In this document: positions 58,311 through 64,000 of the stretch, one piece after another | How the letters are laid out: every line of letters begins with the position of its first letter | Position numbering within the stretch: the stretch's first letter is position 1 | Origin: Lentzea fradiae | GTDB taxonomy: Bacteria; Actinomycetota; Actinomycetes; Mycobacteriales; Pseudonocardiaceae | DNA length: 64,000 nt | Direction: 5' to 3' | Assembly: GCF_900100955.1 (NCBI RefSeq) | Contig: NZ_FNCC01000013.1 | Span: 186,001-250,000, forward strand | Program-made: the position numbers and the translations under genes | Notes under the pieces: generated by a model | Databases searched by the model: none | Seen by the model: the letters and a program-made list of their open reading frames with translations, nothing else | What the model was told of the DNA's origin: nothing

Positions 58311-61300
58311 GAGACGCCTCCATGACAGCCGCGTCAACGTCCCGGCCCTCGGCGCGCGCGAGGCGCATGGCCTCGAGAACGCGCTGGTAGTCACCGGGCA
58401 TGACCTTCGTGAACGCACCGGCTCGCCGGGTCCAGTCACCGAGCAGCGACGCGGCCACCGCGGAACCGGTGTGCCGGTGGTGCTTGGTGACGGCGTCCTT
58501 GAGCCAACGCAGGTCCTCGGCGTTGAGGCGCTGCAGTTCCACCATCTCCTGGTTCACCGACAACGGGTCCAGGTCGAGCACGTACGCGATGCCGCCGGAC
58601 ATGCCGGCCGCGACGTTGCGCCCGGTCGGGCCGAGCACCACTGCCCGGCCACCGGTCATGTACTCGAAGGCGTGGTCGCCCACGCCCTCCGCGACGAGCA
58701 GCGCGCCGGAGTTGCGGACGCAGAAGCGCTCGCCGACCCGGCCGCGCAGGAAGACCTCGCCGGACGTGGCGCCGTAGCCGATCACGTTGCCCGCGATCAC
58801 CTGGTCCTCCGCGCGGAACGGCGCGTCGTCGTGCGGGCGCACGATGATCCGCCCGCCGGACAGGCCCTTGCCGACGTAGTCGTTCGCGTCGCCGACCATC
58901 TCCAGCGTGATGCCGCGCGGCAGGAACGCGCCGAGCGACTGCCCGGCCGACCCGGTCAGCTTGACCTGGATCGTGTCGTCCTCCAGGCCCTCGCCGCCGT
59001 AGCGGCGGGTGACCTCGGCGCCGAGCAGCGTGCCGACCGTGCGGTTGACGTTGCGGACGGGCAGCTCCAGCGTGACCTGGTGCGCGTCCTCCAGTGCCGC
59101 CTCCGCGAGCTGGATGAGCGTGCGGTCCAGCGCCTTGTCCAGGCCGTGGTCCTGCTCGCGGATCCGGCGCTTCGCCGTCGGGTAGGGAGTTTCCGGCACC
59201 TCGAACACCGGGTCGAGGTTCAGGCCCCCGGCCTTCCAGTGCTCGATCGCCTCGTCCTTGTCGAGCAGCTCCGCGTGACCGACGGCCTCGTCGATCGTGC
59301 GGAAACCGAGCTCCGCCAGCAGTTCCCTGACCTCCTGCGCGATGAACTCGAAGAAGTTCACGACGTGGTCGGCCTGGCCGGTGTAGCGGGCGCGCAGGTC
59401 GGGGTTCTGGGTGGCGACGCCGACCGGGCACGTGTCGAGGTGGCAGACGCGCATCATCACGCAGCCCGCGACGATCAGCGGTGCCGTGGCGAAGCCGAAC
59501 TCCTCCGCACCCAGCAGAGCCGCCACGACGACGTCGCGGCCGGTGCGCAGCGCGCCGTCGACCTGGACCGTGATGCGGTCGCGCAAGCCGTTGAGCAGCA
59601 ACGTCTGCTGGGTCTCGGCGAGGCCGATCTCCCACGGCGTTCCGGCGTGCTTGAGCGAGTTCATCGGCGAGGCGCCGGTGCCGCCGTCGTAGCCGGAGAT
59701 CAGCACGACGTCCGCGTGCGCCTTGGCGACACCCGCCGCGACCGTGCCCACGCCGATCGACGAGACGAGCTTCACGTGAACCCGTGCCTGCTCGTTCGCG
59801 TTCTTCAGGTCGTGGATGAGCTGCGCCAGGTCCTCGATCGAGTAGATGTCGTGGTGCGGCGGCGGCGAGATCAGGCCGACGCCCGGCGTGGAGTGCCGGG
59901 TGCGCGCGACCCACGGGTAGACCTTGAAGCCGGGCAGCTGGCCGCCCTCGCCGGGCTTCGCGCCCTGCGCCATCTTGATCTGGATGTCCGTGGAGTTCAC
60001 GAGGTACTCGCTCGTGACGCCGAACCGTCCACTCGCGACCTGCTTGACCGCCGAACGCCGTTCGGGGTCGTACAGGCGCTCGCGGTCCTCGCCGCCCTCA
60101 CCGGAGTTCGACCGGCCGCCGAGGCGGTTCATCGCGATCGCGAGGGTCTCGTGCGCCTCGGCCGAGATCGAGCCGTACGACATGGCGCCGGTGTTGAAGC
60201 GCTTGACGATCGAGCTGACCGGCTCGACCTCGTCGATCGGGACCGGCGTGCGGCCCTCGGTGCGGAGCTTGAACAGGCCGCGCAGCGTGCCGCCCTGCCG
60301 CGAGATGCGCTCGACCTCCGCCGTGTACTGGCGGAAGACCTCCTCCTTGCGCGTCTTCGTGGCGTGCTGCAGCAGGAACACCGTCTCCGGCGTGAACAGG
60401 TGCAGCTCGCCCTCGCGGCGGTAGGAGTAGTCGCCGCCGACCTCGAGCCGGCGGTGCTCGCGCGCCGTCGGGTTCTCCTGGTGCGCGCGGCGGTGGCGCT
60501 GCGCGACCTCCTCGGCGAGCACGTCCAGGCCGGCACCGCCGAGCTTGGACTGCGTGCCGGTGAAGTACTCGTCCAGCAGGTCGTTGGACAGGCCGACGGC
60601 CTCGAAGATCTGCGCCGCGGTGTAGGCGCCGACGGTCGAGATGCCCATCTTCGACATGATCTTCAGGACGCCCTTGACGAGCGCCTTGACGTAGTTGCGG
60701 ATCGCCTTGTGCGCCGGGACGCCGGTGATGGCGCCCTGGCTGATCAGGTCCTCGATCGTCTCGAACGCGAGGTACGGGTTCACCGCGGCGGCGCCGTAGC
60801 TCAGCAGCGCGGCGACGTGGTGGACCTCGCGGCAGTCACCCGACTCGACGACGAGCGCGACGCGCAGGCGCTCCTTGGTGCGCACCAGGTGGTGGTGCAC
60901 CGCGGAGACGAGCAGCAGCGACGGGATCGGCGCCATCCGGTGGTCCGAGTCGCGGTCGCTGAGCACCAGCGTCCGAGCACCGTTCGCGATGGCCTCCGAC
61001 GCCTCGCGACGCACGCGCTCGATCGCGGCGGCCAGCGCCTCGCCGCCACCGTCCACTTCGTACAGTCCGGACAGGACGGTGCAGGCGAAGCCCGGCAGGT
61101 CGCCGTCGTCGTTGATGTGGATGAGCTTCGCGAGCTCGTCGTTGTCGATGACCGGGTAGTCGAGGTTGATGTGCCGGCACGAGACCGGGCCCGGCTCCAG
61201 CAGGTTCTGCTCAGGCCCCATCACGCGCTTGACGGACGTGACGATCTCCTCGCGGATCGCGTCCAGCGGCGGGTTCGTGACCTGCGCGAAGTTCTGCACG

Positions 61301-62826
61301 AAGTAGTCGTAGAGCAGCCGGGAACGCTGGCTGAGCGCCGCGACCGGCGTGTCCGAGCCCATCGACGCGAGCGGCTCCGCGCCCGAGACGGACATCGGCG
61401 TGAGCAGGATCCGCAGCTCCTCCTCGGTGTAGCCGAAGGTGAGCTGGCGGCGCACGACCGACTCGTGGCTCTGCACGACGTGCTCGCGGTCCTGCACGTC
61501 GGCGAGGTCGAGCAGACCGGCGTGCAGCCACTCGTCGTAGGGCTGCTCCGACGCGAGGGAGGACTTGAACTCCTCGTCGTCGATGATCCGGCCCTGCGCG
61601 GTGTCCACCAGGAACATGCGGCCCGGCTGCAGGCGGCCCTTCGCGACCACCTCGCTGGGCGCCACGTCGAGCACACCGGTCTCCGAGGCCAGCACGACGC
61701 GGCCGTCGGCGGTCTGCCACCAGCGGGCGGGACGCAGGCCGTTGCGGTCGAGGACCGCGCCGACGATCTCGCCGTCGGTGAAGGTGACGCAGGCGGGGCC
61801 GTCCCACGGCTCCATCAGGGAGGCGTGGAACTGGTAGAACGCACGGCGCTTCGGGTCCATCGTGGCGTGGTTCTCCCACGCCTCCGGGATCATCATCAGC
61901 ACCGCGTGCGGCAGGCTGCGGCCACCGAGGTGCAGCAGCTCCAGCACCTCGTCGAACGACGCCGAGTCCGAGCCGTCCGGGTTGCAGATCGGGAACAGCC
62001 GCGCGAGGTCGCCGGGGATCAGCTCGCTGTCGAGCAGCGCCTCACGGGCACGCATGCGGTTGCGGTTGCCGCGCACGGTGTTGATCTCACCGTTGTGGGC
62101 GACGAACCGGAACGGGTGTGCGAGCGGCCACGACGGGAACGTGTTCGTCGAGAACCGGCTGTGCACCAGCGCGATCGCGCTGTGCAGCCGCTCGTCGAGC
62201 AGGTCGGGGAAGAACGCCGGCAGCTGCTCGGTCGTCAGCATTCCCTTGTAGACGATCGTTCGCGACGACAGCGACGGGAAGTAGACGCTGCCCTCGTGCT
62301 CCACCCGCTTGCGCAGGCAGAAGGCGAGGCGGTCCAGCTCGATCCCGCTCTCGTCGCGCGTGCCCTTCACGAACAGCTGTGCGAAGTGCGGTGCCACCGA
62401 CAACGCCGTCGGGCCGACGTCCGCCTTCTCCGGGTCGACCGGCACGTCGCGCCAGCCGAGCACGACGAGGTTCTCCTCCTCGGCGATGCGCTCGATCTGC
62501 CGCATCGCGTCGGCGCGTTCCTCTGCCTCGAACGGCAGGAACGCGATGCCCGCCGCGTACCGGCCGCGTTCGGGCAGGTCGAAGCCGACGACAGCGCGCA
62601 GGAACTCGTCCGGCAGCTGCAGGAGGATGCCCGCGCCGTCACCCGACGTGGGTTCGGCGCCCGCGGCACCGCGGTGCTCCAGGTTCGCCAGTGCCGTCAA
62701 GGCATCGCGCACGATGCCGTGGGAACGCCTGCCCTTGATGTCGGCCACCATGGCGACGCCGCAGGCGTCGCGCTCGTCGGCGGGGTCGTACAGACCCTGG
62801 GGGCCGGGGATGGCGGAGAAGATCAC
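58303..62826 (-). CDS. gltB: Glutamate synthase large subunit
   Basis: The 1507-residue alpha subunit of NADPH-GOGAT converts 2-oxoglutarate plus glutamine to two glutamates. After a 21-residue propeptide the N-terminal nucleophile is Cys22 (ERDACGVAMVAD), starting the glutaminase domain. The central domain, the FMN/Fe-S synthase barrel (FGVTSEYLVNSTDIQIKMAQGAKPGEGGQLPG, CHLDTCPVGVATQ) and the C-terminal GXGXG beta-helix (GLSGGRIIVRP) follow in order. AAGGAGG lies 8 nt before GTG 62826. The 540-bp upstream region has two AC-n9-AC boxes, so nitrogen control by GlnR is possible. Confidence 0.98.
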   Translation of the reverse strand: MIFSAIPGPQGLYDPADERDACGVAMVADIKGRRSHGIVRDALTALANLEHRGAAGAEPTSGDGAGILLQLPDEFLRAVVGFDLPERGRYAAGIAFLPFEAEERADAMRQIERIAEEENLVVLGWRDVPVDPEKADVGPTALSVAPHFAQLFVKGTRDESGIELDRLAFCLRKRVEHEGSVYFPSLSSRTIVYKGMLTTEQLPAFFPDLLDERLHSAIALVHSRFSTNTFPSWPLAHPFRFVAHNGEINTVRGNRNRMRAREALLDSELIPGDLARLFPICNPDGSDSASFDEVLELLHLGGRSLPHAVLMMIPEAWENHATMDPKRRAFYQFHASLMEPWDGPACVTFTDGEIVGAVLDRNGLRPARWWQTADGRVVLASETGVLDVAPSEVVAKGRLQPGRMFLVDTAQGRIIDDEEFKSSLASEQPYDEWLHAGLLDLADVQDREHVVQSHESVVRRQLTFGYTEEELRILLTPMSVSGAEPLASMGSDTPVAALSQRSRLLYDYFVQNFAQVTNPPLDAIREEIVTSVKRVMGPEQNLLEPGPVSCRHINLDYPVIDNDELAKLIHINDDGDLPGFACTVLSGLYEVDGGGEALAAAIERVRREASEAIANGARTLVLSDRDSDHRMAPIPSLLLVSAVHHHLVRTKERLRVALVVESGDCREVHHVAALLSYGAAAVNPYLAFETIEDLISQGAITGVPAHKAIRNYVKALVKGVLKIMSKMGISTVGAYTAAQIFEAVGLSNDLLDEYFTGTQSKLGGAGLDVLAEEVAQRHRRAHQENPTAREHRRLEVGGDYSYRREGELHLFTPETVFLLQHATKTRKEEVFRQYTAEVERISRQGGTLRGLFKLRTEGRTPVPIDEVEPVSSIVKRFNTGAMSYGSISAEAHETLAIAMNRLGGRSNSGEGGEDRERLYDPERRSAVKQVASGRFGVTSEYLVNSTDIQIKMAQGAKPGEGGQLPGFKVYPWVARTRHSTPGVGLISPPPHHDIYSIEDLAQLIHDLKNANEQARVHVKLVSSIGVGTVAAGVAKAHADVVLISGYDGGTGASPMNSLKHAGTPWEIGLAETQQTLLLNGLRDRITVQVDGALRTGRDVVVAALLGAEEFGFATAPLIVAGCVMMRVCHLDTCPVGVATQNPDLRARYTGQADHVVNFFEFIAQEVRELLAELGFRTIDEAVGHAELLDKDEAIEHWKAGGLNLDPVFEVPETPYPTAKRRIREQDHGLDKALDRTLIQLAEAALEDAHQVTLELPVRNVNRTVGTLLGAEVTRRYGGEGLEDDTIQVKLTGSAGQSLGAFLPRGITLEMVGDANDYVGKGLSGGRIIVRPHDDAPFRAEDQVIAGNVIGYGATSGEVFLRGRVGERFCVRNSGALLVAEGVGDHAFEYMTGGRAVVLGPTGRNVAAGMSGGIAYVLDLDPLSVNQEMVELQRLNAEDLRWLKDAVTKHHRHTGSAVAASLLGDWTRRAGAFTKVMPGDYQRVLEAMRLARAEGRDVDAAVMEASRG

Positions 62827-62981
62827 TGCGCAGACCTCCTTCGTCGTCCTCGCGTAAAGAACTGATGTCCTCGTGCTCAGACCTCGTACCTACAGGTGGA
62901 GCACGGGACGACGATGGCCCGCGTGTTGACGCGACTTTAACAGCCGCGAAACCCAGTGACACCCGCCAATGGGTGATCTAG

Positions 62982-62997
62982 GTCATGGATGTGTAAC
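62982..62997. promoter_or_regulatory. Possible GlnR half-site pair upstream of gltB
   Basis: Read on the minus strand, GTTAC-n6-ATGAC fits the loose AC-n9-AC rule for GlnR binding. It lies about 155 bp before gltB. Confidence 0.3.
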
Positions 62998-63040
62998 GAT
63001 TCCCCGCTGAGGAGCGACATTGCCGCCAACGTCGGCGTTC

Positions 63041-63056
63041 GTTACATCCGAGTAAG
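63041..63056. promoter_or_regulatory. Possible GlnR box upstream of gltB
   Basis: On the minus strand CTTAC-n6-GTAAC matches the GTnAC-n6-GaAAC GlnR pattern at most positions and fits AC-n9-AC. It lies about 215 bp before gltB. Confidence 0.35.
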
Positions 63057-63255
63057 CGTAACCGAACGTTCAAGCGGGGCAACTCGGATGAGAGCTGCGC
63101 TACATTCGGGCTTTACCACTGGTTGCACTGGGTACTGAATCGTTTTCGCTGATCAGCGGCGTGCCATCCCAGTTAGCGGACGCTCACAGAGTGGGACCCG
63201 GCGCTGTGCGGACCGCTCTCCACCCCCAGACGGGGATTGTTCCCCACCAAACGAA

Positions 63256-63304
63256 GCCGAGGTCCCGTTCCCCCGCGTCGTGCGCGGGAGAACGGGACCT
63301 CGGC
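63256..63304 (-). terminator. Long hairpin downstream of dctA
   Basis: A 15-bp perfect outer stem (63256-63270 with 63290-63304) with further inner pairing (CCCCGCG with GCGCGGG) forms a very stable hairpin after the symporter gene. Confidence 0.8.
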
Positions 63305-63326
63305 ATTCCTGGAGGTCACGGGTCTC

Positions 63327-63360
63327 GTGGCCGGAGGAGGGAAGCACCACCTCCGGCCAC
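63327..63360 (-). terminator. First hairpin after dctA stop
   Basis: GTGGCCGGAGG (63327-63337) pairs with CCTCCGGCCAC (63350-63360), 8 nt past the stop. Confidence 0.6.
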
Positions 63361-63367
63361 GGACGAC

Positions 63368-64000
63368 TCAGCGGGCCGCGACCGGCTCCGCGGCGGCGGC
63401 GTCCTCGCCGGACTGCTTGGCCAGCAGGTCGTCGACGTCGACGCTGTCGGGGTTGTTCAGGACCTCGGTCAGGCGCTCCTTGTCGAGGCCCTTCTGCCAG
63501 GCGGCGACCACGAGCGAGCCGACGCCGTTGCCGATCACGTTGGTGATGGCGCGGGCCTCGGACATGAACCGGTCGATGCCGACGATGAGCGCGATGCCGA
63601 CGGCCGGGATGGCCGAGTGGGCCTCGAACGCCTGCAGCGAGGCCGCCAGTGTGACGAGACCGGCACCGGTGACGCCCGCGGCACCCTTCGACGCGATCAG
63701 CATGAACAGCAGCAGGCCGATCTGGACGCCGATCGACACGTCGTGCCCGGTGGCCTGGGCGATGAAGATCGCGCCCATCGTGAGGTAGATGCACGTGCCG
63801 TCGAGGTTGAACGAGTACCCGGTCGGGATCGTGAGGCCGACGACCGACTTCTGCGCGCCCGCCGCCTCCAGCTTGACCATCATGCGCGGCAGCACCGACT
63901 CCGAGGACGACGTGCCGAGCACGATCAGGATCTCGTCCTTGATGTAGCGCAGGAACTTGAAGAGGCTGAAGCCCGCGAACTTCGCCACCAGGCCGAGCAC
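63368..64000 (-). CDS. dctA: C4-dicarboxylate/glutamate:cation symporter, N-terminus outside window
   Basis: The last about 210 residues of a DAACS-family symporter are visible. Motifs are the SSSES hairpin (TSSSESVLPRMMVKLE), YSFNLDGTCIYL, SKGAAGVTGAGLV and AITNVIGNGVGSLVVAAW, which form the cation and substrate sites. The tail is Ala/Glu rich and cytoplasmic. It would import succinate, fumarate, malate or aspartate with Na+ or H+. The true start lies beyond position 64000, and the Met near the window edge is internal. Two hairpins follow the stop. Confidence 0.93.
   Translation of the reverse strand: MLGLVAKFAGFSLFKFLRYIKDEILIVLGTSSSESVLPRMMVKLEAAGAQKSVVGLTIPTGYSFNLDGTCIYLTMGAIFIAQATGHDVSIGVQIGLLLFMLIASKGAAGVTGAGLVTLAASLQAFEAHSAIPAVGIALIVGIDRFMSEARAITNVIGNGVGSLVVAAWQKGLDKERLTEVLNNPDSVDVDDLLAKQSGEDAAAAEPVAAR

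Noticed and set aside
58261..62865. 1534-codon plus-strand frame opposite gltB and gltD
   Set aside because: It is the mirror of real GOGAT genes; composition is extreme (Arg/Val/Asp/Gln rich) and no family motif is present.
1..64000. Mobile element or prophage insertion
   Set aside because: No transposase, integrase, terminal repeats or target duplications were seen, and codon use looks uniform by eye.

Overview
The window is high-GC actinobacterial chromosome. The mix of XRE/DUF397 pairs, AfsR-type SARP regulators with ATPase and TPR parts, ESX-type small proteins with an EspG chaperone, DM13 and COG4315 surface proteins, and many GTG starts and leaderless promoters points to a filamentous Pseudonocardiales member (Lentzea, Saccharothrix, Actinosynnema or Amycolatopsis-like). 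That placement is inference from gene content; there is no rRNA here. I saw no tRNA, rRNA, CRISPR array, insertion sequence or prophage. The gene order looks like ordinary chromosome with accessory regulatory and secretion islands.

Layout. 1-3.2 kb: a truncated S9 peptidase, diverging from a membrane-anchored COG4315 protein followed by hairpins. 3.2-6 kb: a glycine module on the minus strand, made of promoter, tandem glycine riboswitch, a 24-residue leader ORF, gcvT and glyA. 6-7.6 kb: small membrane and hypothetical proteins. 7.9-14.6 kb: a beta-oxidation island. An acyl-CoA dehydrogenase and an alpha-methylacyl-CoA racemase diverge from fadA-fadB, and an AraC-type regulator converges on fadB. 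14.6-16.1 kb: surface proteins and a GntR-type operator inside a consensus promoter. 16.2-23.1 kb: a LacI regulator, an ACT-GNAT acetyltransferase and a binding protein/permease/permease/beta-glucosidase operon with a perfect LacI-type palindrome over its promoter. The operon has no ATPase gene, so a shared MsiK-like ATPase elsewhere is expected. 23.5-26.8 kb: a MacB/FtsX-type ABC exporter. 26.9-34.9 kb: regulators, namely a LAL-type LuxR with a small coupled gene, a SARP, and an XRE/DUF397/small zinc-ribbon-like cluster around a palindrome.

35-50 kb: a fused SulP transporter-carbonic anhydrase behind a possible leader peptide, a D-Ala-D-Ala carboxypeptidase coupled to gnd, then metabolic and hypothetical genes (DUF2218, Uma2, TesB, pyruvate kinase, VanZ, DUF2461, helicase-C-like protein, NUC1 nuclease). 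A second, unfused carbonic anhydrase plus SulP pair follows. 50.7-56.8 kb: a tightly overlapping cassette of ESX-type proteins (PE-like, PPE-like, EspG, two helical/WXG-like proteins) followed after 19 bases by a second SARP. No ESX core machinery is present, so this is an orphan substrate cassette. 56.8-64 kb: gltBD (GOGAT) with possible GlnR boxes, and the 3' part of a DctA-type dicarboxylate symporter.

The most unusual items are the orphan ESX cassette tied to a SARP, the leader ORF between glycine riboswitch and gcvT, the DasR-like palindrome between -35 and -10 upstream of the AraC gene, the FadB lacking most of its dehydrogenase helical arm, and the fused and split SulP-carbonic anhydrase systems side by side.
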